Source of the DNA: Geomicrobium sp. JCM 19039
GTDB lineage: Bacteria > Bacillota > Bacilli > Bacillales > Marinococcaceae
Assembly: GCF_000698145.1 (NCBI RefSeq)
Contig: NZ_BAXB01000019.1
Coordinates: forward strand, 1-64,000
Direction: 5' to 3'
DNA: 64,000 nt
Below, piece after piece: positions 21,171-30,492 of this stretch (position 1 is its first letter; each line of letters opens with the position of its first letter). The translations under genes were made by a program, and so were the position numbers. The notes beneath the pieces were generated by a model, which saw only the letters and a list, made by a program, of their open reading frames with translations, was not told the DNA's origin and did no database searches.

Positions 21171-21872
21171 ATGTCAAAAGTATCTTCTTCTTTTACGGAA
21201 AGTATAAAAAAAATTAAAGACGGTGACACCGTGATTGTTGGCGGGTTCGGCCTATGCGGAATCCCTGAAAATGCAATTGTAGAGCTCGCAAATCAAGGCA
21301 CGAAAAATCTCACAATCGTAAGCAACAATTGCGGGGTGGACGATTGGGGACTCGGACTTCTTCTCCAAAACAAGCAAATTGACAAAATGGTTGCGTCTTA
21401 CGTTGGGGAAAACAAAGTGTTTGAACAGCAATTTTTGAGTGGTGAGCTCGAAGTGGAGCTCGTTCCTCAAGGAACACTCGCGGAGCGCATTCGTGCAGGC
21501 GGCGCAGGCATTGGCGGTTTCTACACCCCTGCAGGCGTCGGCACACCAATTGCTGAAGGCAAAGAACACAAAGAAATTGACGGGAAAATGTACATTCTTG
21601 AAACCGGCATTCGCGGAGACGCCGCTCTCGTGAAAGCATGGAAAGGTGACCCATACGGGAACTTGATTTATCGGAAAACGTCTCGGAATTTCAACCCACT
21701 TGCTGCAGCGGCCGGCAAACATACGATTGCCGAAGTGGAAGAACTCGTAGAAGTGGGCGACTTGGACCCGGATTACATCCACACTCCGAGCATTTACGTT
21801 CAAGATCTATTGCTCGGACAAAACTATGAAAAAAGAATTGAAAAGCGGACCGTCCGCAAAGCCCACGCATAA
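21171..21872 (+). CDS. scoA: 3-oxoacid CoA-transferase subunit A
   Basis: A 233-residue alpha subunit of a succinyl-CoA:3-oxoacid CoA-transferase, moving CoA to acetoacetate or a similar 3-oxoacid. Seen are the glycine-rich [14 protein letters not shown] near residue 22 and [11 protein letters not shown]. Length matches ScoA (~235). AAAGGGAGAG precedes the start. It is followed 18 nt later by the beta subunit. A 3-oxoadipate CoA-transferase cannot be excluded from sequence alone, but the thiolase partner fits either route. Confidence 0.9.
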   Translation: MSKVSSSFTESIKKIKDGDTVIVGGFGLCGIPENAIVELANQGTKNLTIVSNNCGVDDWGLGLLLQNKQIDKMVASYVGENKVFEQQFLSGELEVELVPQGTLAERIRAGGAGIGGFYTPAGVGTPIAEGKEHKEIDGKMYILETGIRGDAALVKAWKGDPYGNLIYRKTSRNFNPLAAAAGKHTIAEVEELVEVGDLDPDYIHTPSIYVQDLLLGQNYEKRIEKRTVRKAHA

Positions 21873-21890
21873 GAAGAGGAGGAACGTACG

Positions 21891-22550
21891 ATGAGCGATA
21901 CACGTGAAATTATTATCAATCGAGCGGTAAAAGAAATCGAAGAAGGAATGATCGTCAACTTAGGCATCGGAATGCCAACAATGATCGCCGACAAGATTCC
22001 TGCTGACAAAAACATCTTCTTACATTCTGAAAATGGGATGTTAGGCATTGGCAACTACCCGATTGAAGGCGAAGAGGATCCTGATTTGATTAACGCGGGC
22101 AAGGAGACGGTGACGGCCAAGGCTGGGGCTGCGTTTTTCGATAATGCGGAGTCGTTTGCGATGATTCGTGGCGGCCATGTGGACTTGACGATTCTCGGGG
22201 GCATGGAAGTGTCGGAGTCTGGCGATCTGGCGAACTGGATGATTCCTGGCAAGATGGTGAAAGGCATGGGCGGGGCGATGGACATCGTCCAAGGTGCCCG
22301 CAAAGTGGTCATCATTATGAGTCATACGAACAAACACGGCGAAGCCAAAATTAAAAAGCAGTGCGACCTGCCGCTCACCGGGCAAGGTGTCGTAAATCGC
22401 GTGATTACCGATATGGCGGTTTTCGATTTCACCGATGAGGGTATGGTCCTACGTGAAGTGTTGAACGGACATGACATCCAAGCGGTTCGAGCGAGCACCG
22501 AAGCGTCGTTCACACTCGATGAATCTCTAAAAGAGGGGAGCTCTTCATAA
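21891..22550 (+). CDS. scoB: 3-oxoacid CoA-transferase subunit B
   Basis: A 219-residue beta subunit. The catalytic Glu that forms the CoA thioester lies in HSENGMLGIG (~residue 47), and NLGIGMPT precedes it. GGHVDLTILGGMEVSE is also typical. Its stop codon directly precedes the thiolase ATG with no gap, so translation is probably coupled. Confidence 0.92.
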   Translation: MSDTREIIINRAVKEIEEGMIVNLGIGMPTMIADKIPADKNIFLHSENGMLGIGNYPIEGEEDPDLINAGKETVTAKAGAAFFDNAESFAMIRGGHVDLTILGGMEVSESGDLANWMIPGKMVKGMGGAMDIVQGARKVVIIMSHTNKHGEAKIKKQCDLPLTGQGVVNRVITDMAVFDFTDEGMVLREVLNGHDIQAVRASTEASFTLDESLKEGSSS

Positions 22551-23733
22551 ATGAGTGATAACGTAGTGATCGTAAGCGCCGTGCGCACGGCCATTGGCGG
22601 CTTTCAAGGCAGCCTGAAAGATGTATCCGCGCCCGACCTCGGCAAAACCGTCATTGAAAATGTGTTAAAGAGAGCAGGTGTGTCTGGCGACCAAGTCGAT
22701 GAGGTAATCATGGGCAACGTCTTGCAAGCAGGCATTGGTCAAAACCCAGCAAGAATTGCAGCCATCCGTGCTGGATTACCAGAATCTGTGCCAAGCATGA
22801 CAATCAACAAAGTGTGCGGTTCTGGGCTGAAATCGGTCCATTTGGCCGTGCAGTCGATTCTCGCCGGAGATTCAGAGATTGTCGTTGCGGGCGGGATGGA
22901 GAACATGAGCCAAGCACCGTACCTTACGATGAATGCCCGAAGTGGTTTCGGCATGGGCGACCAGAAATTCGTCGATAGCATGGTGGCAGACGGGCTAACG
23001 TGTGCGATGGAAAACTACCATATGGCATTACCGCCGAGAACATTAACGATGAGTACGGCTTCTCGCGTGAAGAACAAGACGAGTTCGCCGCGTGGAGTCA
23101 CCAAAAAGCCGAGCAAGCTCAAGTAGCTGGATCGTTCGAAGACGAAATTGTGCCGGTTGAAATTCCACAAAGAAAAGGCGACCCGAAACGCTTTTTGCAA
23201 GATGAACACATCCGCGCCGGTACAACCGCCGAAAAGCTGGGCAAACTGCGCCCTGCCTTCAAAAAAGACGGCAGCGTTTCCGCAGGAAACGCCTCCGGTA
23301 TAAACGATGCCGCCGCCGCTGTACTCGTCATGAGTGAACAAAAAGCTAACGAGCTTGGCCTCCGGCCCCTCGTGCGCATTCGTGCCAATGCAAGCGCCGG
23401 CGTGAGCCCAAGTATGATGGGCATCGGCCCGGTACCGTCCACGAAAAAAGCGCTGGAGAAAGCAGGTCTATCTGTTGGCGACATCGACTTGTTCGAGATG
23501 AACGAAGCGTTCGCCGCCCAGTCCCTTGCCGTCCAACGCGACTTAGACCTCCCGCGTGAGAAAATTAACGTGAATGGTGGCGCAATCAGCCTCGGACACC
23601 CGATCGGTGCGAGCGGGACTCGCGTGCTCGTCACGCTCATTCATGAAATGAAACGAAGAGGCGCAAAAACCGGCGTCGCTCCCTCTGCATCGGTGGCGGC
23701 CAAGGTGTTGCCACGATCGTAGAATCAGTATAA
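22551..23733 (+). CDS. Acetyl-CoA acetyltransferase (thiolase), two frame breaks as read
   Basis: Thiolase that condenses or cleaves acetoacetyl-CoA-type substrates. The nucleophilic Cys is in [12 protein letters not shown] (~residue 88), and the catalytic His in GHPIGASG. The frame breaks near 23026, where one base restores [17 protein letters not shown]. It breaks again near 23681, where one base restores [16 protein letters not shown], which carries the second catalytic Cys and moves the stop to 23731-23733. Restored length ~394 residues, typical. With scoAB it can convert a 3-oxoacid to two acyl-CoA units. Confidence 0.9.
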
Positions 23734-23782
23734 ATCGTGCAACCCCAGCGGGCGTAAAATCGTCCCCTCATTTTAGATATCT

Positions 23783-23815
23783 AAATCCCACATAGACCCT
23801 GTCTATGTGGGATTT
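23783..23815. terminator. Bidirectional terminator between convergent operons
   Basis: A perfect 15-bp stem (AAATCCCACATAGAC with its complement) and a 3-nt loop end in A/T-rich flanks on both sides. It separates the thiolase operon from the convergent ABC transporter operon. Confidence 0.85.
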
Positions 23816-23910
23816 TAATGATTTATATACCGTTATTTAGCAGGAATCCCGACATAGATTGTACCCCGTGATTCGTGTTAGCGAGTAACTTACAGGTGTG
23901 GCGCGTTCTA

Positions 23911-24939
23911 CTAATCTATAAAATGCAGATGCGTGGGGTGGGACAGTCGGATGTCCATATCTCTTTTTACGTTTTCTTTTCTAGCGTCTACGAGCAGCTC
24001 AAGTTGTCCGATTTGGACTGAGCATCTCGTGTAGCTACCATGATAGACGGTTTTTGTAATTCTGCCACGGATCGGTCCGTCTTCGTTCACTTCAAAGTGT
24101 TCTGGACGAATGACGAGTTTGGATTTGGCATCCAACCCATTAACGTTTAATTGAAACCCTTCTTCTTCTGTTGCCTTGAATACACCGCCTTCAACCGTAC
24201 CTTCAATAATGTTCGCATAGCCGACGAAGTTGGCGACGAATTCGTTGGCCGGTTGTTGATAGACCGTGCTCGGGTCATCGAGTTGTTGCACGAGACCACC
24301 GTCGAGAACGAGCACACGATCCGAAATGCTTAATGCTTCATCTTGGTCGTGGGTGACAAAAATGATGGTAAGGTTCAGTTCTTCTTTTAATCGACGAATC
24401 TCATCTCGCATGTACGCACGTAAGTTGGCGTCCAAGTTGGAGAGCGGCTCGTCCAATAGGAGCACTTTCGGCTTAAGAACGAGGCAACGGGCGATTGCCA
24501 CACGTTGTTGTTGCCCACCGCTCAGTTCGCTCGGCTTGCGATCGGCGTACTCGTGCAAATGAACTTGCTGGAGCGCTTCTTCAATTCTCGTGCGGCGCTC
24601 TTCTTTCGTGACTTTTGCAATCTTTAACCCGTATTCCACGTTTTGGTAAACCGTCATGTGCGGGAAGAGGGCATAGTTTTGAAACACCATGCCGGTCTCC
24701 CGTTTTTCTGGGGGCACGCCATTCATAGACGCCCCACTTATGACAATCTCACCTGACGATTGATCGTGAAATCCACCGACGATGCGGAGCAATGTCGTTT
24801 TTCCGCTACCACTCGGGCCAATAAACGTAATGAGTTCGCCTTGTGCGACGTCTATTGAAATGTCTTTAAGCACCGTCGTGTCGCCAAAAGACTTTTCGAT
24901 ATTTTCAATGCGAAGCAACGTGTTCGTTTGATCTGCCAT
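23911..24939 (-). CDS. ABC transporter ATP-binding protein, PotA/FbpC-like
   Basis: A 342-residue ATPase. Walker A is GPSGSGKTTLL (~residue 41), the signature LSGGQQQRVAIAR, Walker B VLLLDEPLSNLD and the switch His in FVTHD. A C-terminal TOBE-like domain (~residues 240-340, with RPEHFEV) is typical of the polyamine, iron(III) and aminoethylphosphonate subgroups. It is the last gene of a HAD-binding protein-permease-ATPase operon, 11 nt after the permease. Confidence 0.9.
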   Translation of the reverse strand: MADQTNTLLRIENIEKSFGDTTVLKDISIDVAQGELITFIGPSGSGKTTLLRIVGGFHDQSSGEIVISGASMNGVPPEKRETGMVFQNYALFPHMTVYQNVEYGLKIAKVTKEERRTRIEEALQQVHLHEYADRKPSELSGGQQQRVAIARCLVLKPKVLLLDEPLSNLDANLRAYMRDEIRRLKEELNLTIIFVTHDQDEALSISDRVLVLDGGLVQQLDDPSTVYQQPANEFVANFVGYANIIEGTVEGGVFKATEEEGFQLNVNGLDAKSKLVIRPEHFEVNEDGPIRGRITKTVYHGSYTRCSVQIGQLELLVDARKENVKRDMDIRLSHPTHLHFID

Positions 24940-24950
24940 ATTCGCTCTCC

Positions 24951-26612
24951 TTATGCTGACGTATTCGCTCGACGTTCAATGAATTTAATTAAGCCCATGC
25001 ACAAAATGACAATTACAATCAAAATGAAAGACATGGCGGACGCGCGCCCGATCGCGGCTTGATCGGCCAAGTTTAAAATATAGACGGCCGCAAGGTTTGT
25101 TCCTGGTGCAATTAAGAAGATAACGGAACTAACACTCACCATGGCGGTCATAAACGTGTACACAAACCCTGACATAAATGCTGGCGTGAGGAGCGGCAGT
25201 ACGACTTTTCTAAACGTACCGACCGGGCCAGAACCAAGATCAGCCGACGCTTCTTCCATCGAAGAATCGAGCTGTTGCAGCTGACTAATCCCCGACTCTA
25301 AACCGACTCCAATCTTTCTAAACGCCATGTTCATGACGAGCAGCAACACGGTACCTGTTAAGAAGAACGGCGGTCCGTTGAAAATTAATACATAACCAAT
25401 CCCCATAACAGTTCCTGGAACGGCAAGTCCGAACAGCGCAATAAATTCCATTAATTTTTTTGCTGCCATATTTTTACGAACAGTGAAGTACCCTTGCAAA
25501 ATCCCGAGTCCTGCAGCAATGAGCGCCGCGAAGAACGAGACAATTACACTGTTCCAAATGTATCCCCAGCCGGTTGTGTCAGAGAAGTGGTCTAGCGTGA
25601 ACGTGTTGTTCACACCGATGATTTGCACAAACGCACTAAGCACGACCATCGTAAACATAACGACGATAAAAATAGCCATCAGCGTACTAATAAACACAAC
25701 AACCGCTTTGACGACCGGATTCAGCGGGTTATTCTCTGTAGAGTTATTGATCGAAGCCGTTTCATGATCTTTAAGTATATACGTCTGGAATAAAAATACG
25801 AGCAAGCTCGGAATAATTAGAAACACCCCGAGTACAGCGGCCATCTCCAAGTTTTGTTGACCGATCACTTGAAGGTATGCGGATGACGCAAGGAACGGGG
25901 TTCCCCCACCGATGATGAGCGGATTTGAGAAATCAGCGAGTGCCATCACGAAAACGAGCAACCCAGCTTTTAAAATCGCCGTACCGGCAATCGGTAGTGT
26001 GATAGAGAAAATCGTTCTTCCTTGGGTTGCACCCAAATCTTGTGACGCATGCTCTAAGCTCGGGTTCACGGAGCGGAGAGAACTTTCAATCATCATGTAA
26101 GCAATTGGAAAATAGCCGAGCACTTGGGCAATGACGACGCCCCAAAATCCGTAAATGCTTAGTTCTAGCCCGAACCAATCGTTCATCACATTGGACACGA
26201 CACCGTTACGACCAAAAAGAATGATGAGCGAGAGAGCGAATATGAACGGTGGCGCAACAAGTGGGAGAAGCCCAATTCCTCGATATACTCTTGAGATTGG
26301 ACTTCTCGGTGTTCTCGTAACATACAGAGCAAACGGAATGCTGATGATTAAAATGACTGATGTCGAGATCAGACCTGCCGAAACACTGTTCGTTAAGGCT
26401 TCAAGATGATTGCTCGTTGTAAAGAAACGCGTATAGAATTCTAGCGTCAACCCTTGTCCTGATCCGATTCCGATACTGCGCAGTAACACTGCCAATACAG
26501 GAATCAGTATAAAAAGAAGCAGGCAGGCAGCAATGATGAATGCTGCCACTTTAAATCCCGCCCCCATTTTTGACACAGAGTTCACGGTCGATGTCTGTTG
26601 TTTACCAGCCAT
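24951..26612 (-). CDS. ABC transporter permease, FbpB-like fused two-domain
   Basis: A 553-residue membrane protein with two fused permease domains, each about six helices, as in iron(III) (FbpB/AfuB) and 2-aminoethylphosphonate transporters. The EAA-type loops are HASQDLGATQGRTIF in the first half and EEASADLGSGPVGTF in the second. It lies 17 nt after the binding-protein gene. Substrate cannot be told from this sequence. Confidence 0.88.
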   Translation of the reverse strand: MAGKQQTSTVNSVSKMGAGFKVAAFIIAACLLLFILIPVLAVLLRSIGIGSGQGLTLEFYTRFFTTSNHLEALTNSVSAGLISTSVILIISIPFALYVTRTPRSPISRVYRGIGLLPLVAPPFIFALSLIILFGRNGVVSNVMNDWFGLELSIYGFWGVVIAQVLGYFPIAYMMIESSLRSVNPSLEHASQDLGATQGRTIFSITLPIAGTAILKAGLLVFVMALADFSNPLIIGGGTPFLASSAYLQVIGQQNLEMAAVLGVFLIIPSLLVFLFQTYILKDHETASINNSTENNPLNPVVKAVVVFISTLMAIFIVVMFTMVVLSAFVQIIGVNNTFTLDHFSDTTGWGYIWNSVIVSFFAALIAAGLGILQGYFTVRKNMAAKKLMEFIALFGLAVPGTVMGIGYVLIFNGPPFFLTGTVLLLVMNMAFRKIGVGLESGISQLQQLDSSMEEASADLGSGPVGTFRKVVLPLLTPAFMSGFVYTFMTAMVSVSSVIFLIAPGTNLAAVYILNLADQAAIGRASAMSFILIVIVILCMGLIKFIERRANTSA

Positions 26613-26629
26613 TTATTCCGCTCCTCTCT

Positions 26630-27600
26630 TTAATACCTTTCCTGCCATTCTTCCATAATGCGGTCACGGTTTTCTGCTGCCCAAACTGCATCATAGTCAA
26701 TGAAATCAAATTCTTGATCGTCTTCACCGATGCCAGGTTTTGTTACCATTGAGCGATGTTCGGCTGCAACTTCCATGCCTTCGTCAGAACCGATAAAATC
26801 AATGATTTTTTCTGCTGCTTCTTGGTTTTCAGTACCTTCAAACATGAAGACAACATCCAAGTCATAGCCAACACCCTCTTCTGGGATAATGTAGTCAATC
26901 GGGTAGCCTTCATCAATCCGGTCTAACACCGCTTGGTCCCATGAGATGCCGATTGCATATTCACCTTGGGCAACCATTTGCACTGGCGCTGAATGAGACT
27001 GCACATACTGTGCAACATTGTCATGAAGCTGATCGAAATACTCCCAACCTTCTTCTTCGCCAAGCAGTTGGAACATTGTAGATACGAAGAGGAACGCTGT
27101 TCCTGACGTACCTGGGTCAGGCATGACAATCTCCCCTGCATATTGAGGGTCCAATAGATCTTCCCAGCTTTCTGGACGGTCCAACCCTTCGGATTCTAAG
27201 AGATCTTCATTGACCGCGACCATATTGAACCAATACGACCAACCGTACCATTGGCCGTTAGGGTCTTTGAATTCATCTGGCACATCGTCCCACGCGGGTG
27301 AATCATACGAAACGAGCATATCTTGTTCTTCTGCAATTAACGCGAAGCTGTGCAACGTTCCCCATTGCAAATCCGCACCCACATGTGGATACTCTGCATC
27401 AACACGACTCCAGCCCTCTTCACTAGACATGCGCAATACGTCTGAAGACACACCTGTCGCTTCTTCTGCTGCTGCCACAAATGCGTTCATTTCCTCTTCA
27501 TCATTGTGTGTATACACCGTTACTGACTCGCTGTCTCCACACAAGCTGCTAGCGTCATCGCTGCAACGGGAGCGATCATCCATCGTTTTTTATTTTTCAT
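26630..27600 (-). CDS. ABC transporter substrate-binding lipoprotein, Fe3+/AfuA-like (frame broken as read)
   Basis: Extracellular binding protein of the iron(III)/AfuA/aminoethylphosphonate class, with TVYTHNDEEEMNAF at the mature N-terminus and SGTAFLFVSTMF and GISWDQAV further on. The true N-terminus is a lipoprotein signal, MKNKKRWMIAPVAAMTLAAC, read from 27600. Near 27536 one missing base separates it from GDSESVTVYTH. The ATG at 27609 is an alternative but stands only 2 nt from the GGAGG. The gene start overlaps the HAD gene end by about 11 nt. Restored length ~324 residues. Confidence 0.85.
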
Positions 27601-28357
27601 TGTTTTCATCTCCTCCAAATAGAGCATCCTTCATAGCAGGATACGTAGTATAAATCTCATCCGCTCGACGCAAATGATGGGTTTGCGGATACGCATATGT
27701 AACAAGACCCAATGCTCGAGCCATATCCGCATTTTTTGCCACACCCATATCTGCATCGGTGTCCCCAATCATAATTGCACGACTCAAATCAAAATCATGC
27801 GCCTTCGCCGCTTTCACAGCAATATCCGGAAACGGCTTTGAACGTTCGACTTGATCACTGCCCATGACAAAATCAAAATGATGATTCAAATGAAGTTGCT
27901 CAAGGTGCAAAATGGCTTGATCTTGATCATCGGCGGTCAGTACACCGATTTTCTTTCCTGCTGCTTTGCATTCAAGAATAAAATTCTCAACACCGTCGAT
28001 CGCTTGCATTTGAGTCGTATAACTTTTTTGAACATTGATGTGTTCAACCGCTTCCATAACGGCATAAAGCGCCTCACTCCAAGGTGTATGGTTGAGGTTG
28101 TACAAACAATACGCAAGAATCGTATATGTATCCTGCATGCTGCCAATCGCAAGCGGACTTTCGGGATCGAGACGTGTGCCATTCTCAATGCCTACAGCAT
28201 GAAACGCTTGCTTTTTCCAAGAAGGTGTATCCAAAATATCTACCGTGCGACACACCTCTTCAACGACTTCCTGGAGCCAAGGCATCCATATCGATGAAAA
28301 ATCAATAATCGTTCCATCTTTATCAAATAAAACGGTATCGAATGACGTTGAATTCAA
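27590..28357 (-). CDS. HAD-superfamily phosphatase, phosphoglycolate phosphatase-like
   Basis: A 255-residue HAD hydrolase. Motif I is LFDKDGTIID with the nucleophile Asp, motif II VLTADD, motif III the Lys in RSKPFPDI, and motif IV MIGDTDADMGVAKNADM. A helical cap lies between motifs I and II. It heads the operon and overlaps the binding-protein gene. A phosphatase linked to an AfuABC-type transporter suggests import of, or scavenging from, a phosphorylated compound (inference). It lacks the DWAGT motif of phosphonatase. Confidence 0.85.
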   Translation of the reverse strand: MNSTSFDTVLFDKDGTIIDFSSIWMPWLQEVVEEVCRTVDILDTPSWKKQAFHAVGIENGTRLDPESPLAIGSMQDTYTILAYCLYNLNHTPWSEALYAVMEAVEHINVQKSYTTQMQAIDGVENFILECKAAGKKIGVLTADDQDQAILHLEQLHLNHHFDFVMGSDQVERSKPFPDIAVKAAKAHDFDLSRAIMIGDTDADMGVAKNADMARALGLVTYAYPQTHHLRRADEIYTTYPAMKDALFGGDENNEK

Positions 28358-29195
28358 ATGCGGGTCACTCCTTCCACTTTATTAAATATTAATTGTTTAA
28401 TATATATTATATGTTATGTAATAGACACATTTCTGTCAAAACTGAAATTATACTGTAATAGAGTTTAAAAAAGCGTATTTCCAACTCAACAGCTTATTAC
28501 CTCCCTATATGTGCCTTATCATCGCAGATAAGCAATATTACTCATCTAAAAGGAGCACAAGGATTATGGTTCTATATAATAAATATATTAGGAGTTATCA
28601 GAATTCGTTAACCTCAAGTCGTTTTACCCGATTGCTTTCTGAAGCATTACGCGCGGAAAATCATCAACGCGACAGGCGCAGTGCTCTAGAAAGGCAACCC
28701 TAATTGCGATCGCGACGCGGGCATCTCTGCGTCAATTCTGCGCTCGAGTTCCTGACTTCTACGCGCATGTTTGCCCTGCGCGGGTTCAAACCTGTGCAAT
28801 TCTCATAAACTTGCGCGCAGTTTCACAGAAAAGGGCAACACATATACCGCTCTCAGCAATAGTCACGCAGAAATCAAATTGGCACGCCGGGTGCGGGCAA
28901 AAAGAAATGAACGGTGGTCACCTCCTGGCATAAGGACCGTTACGACCTCCCACTTTTTATGTGACAATCCAGCCCTCAAACCGGGCACTTTCGGCACTCA
29001 ACGGTCACATATATCGCGATTTGTGGCCGTTGACTCCGTTTATGTGCGCATTCACGTTTAAAATCATGATTTTCTTTCCCAAGTGTCACATTAATGAATA
29101 TATGGGGCATTTGGACTTCTTTCCATACATCTTGGGCATTAGTCAGAAACGCAAACCGATGTCGAGGATGGAAGTGCGCCCTCAGACTCCGAACT
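28358..29195. other. Gene-free region with promoter-like AT tract and scattered repeats
   Basis: The first ~100 bp are very A/T-rich (ATTAAATATTAATTGTTTAAT near 28380) and probably hold the promoter of the HAD operon. Members of the GCGCAG motif family occur near 28735 and 28810. The small frames here (28509-28703, 28771-29061) have no protein features or convincing ribosome sites. Confidence 0.45.
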
Positions 29196-29427
29196 GTAAA
29201 GAAAACACGGTGGGCGTCTTTTGACCACCGATGTTGCACTTATACTCTGGAGTGTAAAGAAAACACGGTGGGCGTCTTTTGGCCACCGATGTTGCACTTA
29301 TACTCTGGAGTACATAGAAAACACAGTGGCTGTCTTGAAGACACCGATGTTGCGCTTGTAGTCTGGACTGCATAGCAAACACGGTGGCTGTACATTAGAC
29401 ACCGATGTTGCACTTATAGTCTGGACT
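29196..29427. repeat. Tandem array, four units of 58 bp
   Basis: Units begin at 29196, 29254, 29312 and about 29370. Each contains CACGGTGG (or a variant), a variable centre, a complementary CACCG, then ATGTTGCACTTATA and CTGGA. CGGTGG/CCACCG can form a hairpin in units 1 and 2. The first two units are almost identical; units 3 and 4 diverge. A period of 58 is not a multiple of three, which argues against a repeated protein. Confidence 0.85.
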
Positions 29428-29536
29428 ACAACCTTCAACCCGTGGTGTAGAGCAAGAACCAACAGTGCAAATTAGGAAGATCTAAAGTTCAATCTATATT
29501 ACAACCACCCCTCTCTTTCCAAACAAAATCAAACAG

Positions 29537-30325
29537 CACCAATGCTAACGAGAGGTCGGCATGAGTCATGCCGACGACCGTTCGGTTTATCTTCGGCACC
29601 TCCGGTGCCGATGGTTGCTAGCTCTTGAGGTTTATATGTATAAACAGGTTGAGGTTCTGTATAAACACGAGCGTTCAAAAATCGCCCAGTATAAGGGAAA
29701 TTGCGGTGTTCTAAAGCGATCTAGAAAGTTGAACGAAAGAATTTCTTCAAGAACCAATGGTAAGCTTTGGGAAAGTGGCAACTGTGCTCGAGTTGCGCCC
29801 GAACTGTTCTCAAGTTGGGGGAAATCGAAGGAAAAGCGGTCTATTCTCATAAACTAGGGAACAGAATGAGCAAACTCGGGAACAGATTACCGGGTCACCT
29901 GTACAATCCCCGCGCCGAACCGAGTTCGGTTTGGTTTCGGCCCCGTTGGGGCCGACGTGTCGTTGGCATTTAGCTTGGAATCTGCGCGCAAGTTGGAACA
30001 AACTGCGCGCAAGTTTGGCGAAATCGGCGCTAAAATCGTTCAAAAGCGAAAACTTGCGCGCAGATGGAGGAAACTCGCGCGCAGAACATTCGTTCGTCTT
30101 GGCTGTATATGCCGCCACCCCTGCGTTAACGGATTCAGAGAACCATCCTTTGTATTTCCTAGCCAAAAACCTAGCAACACGTCGGCGCGAGTCGCGCCGA
30201 ACCGAGTCCGGTTTCGTTTCGGCCCCGGCGGGGCCGAAATATCGTTGGCACTTCAGCTTGGAATCTGCGCTCCAGTTGGAACAAACTGCGCAACGAGGAA
30301 AATGTTAAGTTCATTCTATATAGAT
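29537..30325. repeat. Right copy of the ~0.8 kb inverted intergenic repeat
   Basis: This is the reverse-complement partner of 19110-19985. It carries the palindromes TTCGGCACCTCCGGTGCCGA (29592-29611), TCGGCCCCGTTGGGGCCGA (near 29938), GTCGGCGCGAGTCGCGCC (near 30180) and TCGGCCCCGGCGGGGCCGA (near 30218), plus several AACTTGCGCGCAG motifs. Apparent ORFs on both strands are spurious. Confidence 0.75.
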
Positions 30326-30492
30326 CACTAATCCCCTAGAAATTCCCAAAAAATGAGCAATCCTCGTCACCACCGGAGCTGAAAATCGTGTAAAACGATC
30401 TAGCAATCAACGCATCATAGAAAAAAATCTTCCCACCCAATGGTCGTTATGGTAGCATGGCTTTTAACGTAAACGAAGGAGGGGGATTGCCC

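Noticed and set aside
28509-28703. Possible small gene (64 codons)
   Set aside because: No recognisable protein feature, and its second half runs into the repeat-rich spacer; an internal ATG with a weak AGGAG is not enough.
29196-29427. CRISPR array
   Set aside because: The whole 58-bp unit repeats, with no unique spacers between short identical repeats, and there are no cas genes in the window.
19110-30325. Composite transposon bounded by insertion sequences
   Set aside because: The inverted repeats contain no transposase gene and no clear terminal target duplications; they are built of small non-coding motifs.
29810-30331. Open frames in the right inverted repeat (~120 codons each)
   Set aside because: Same reasons as for the left copy: mirror-image translations of one non-coding repeat.
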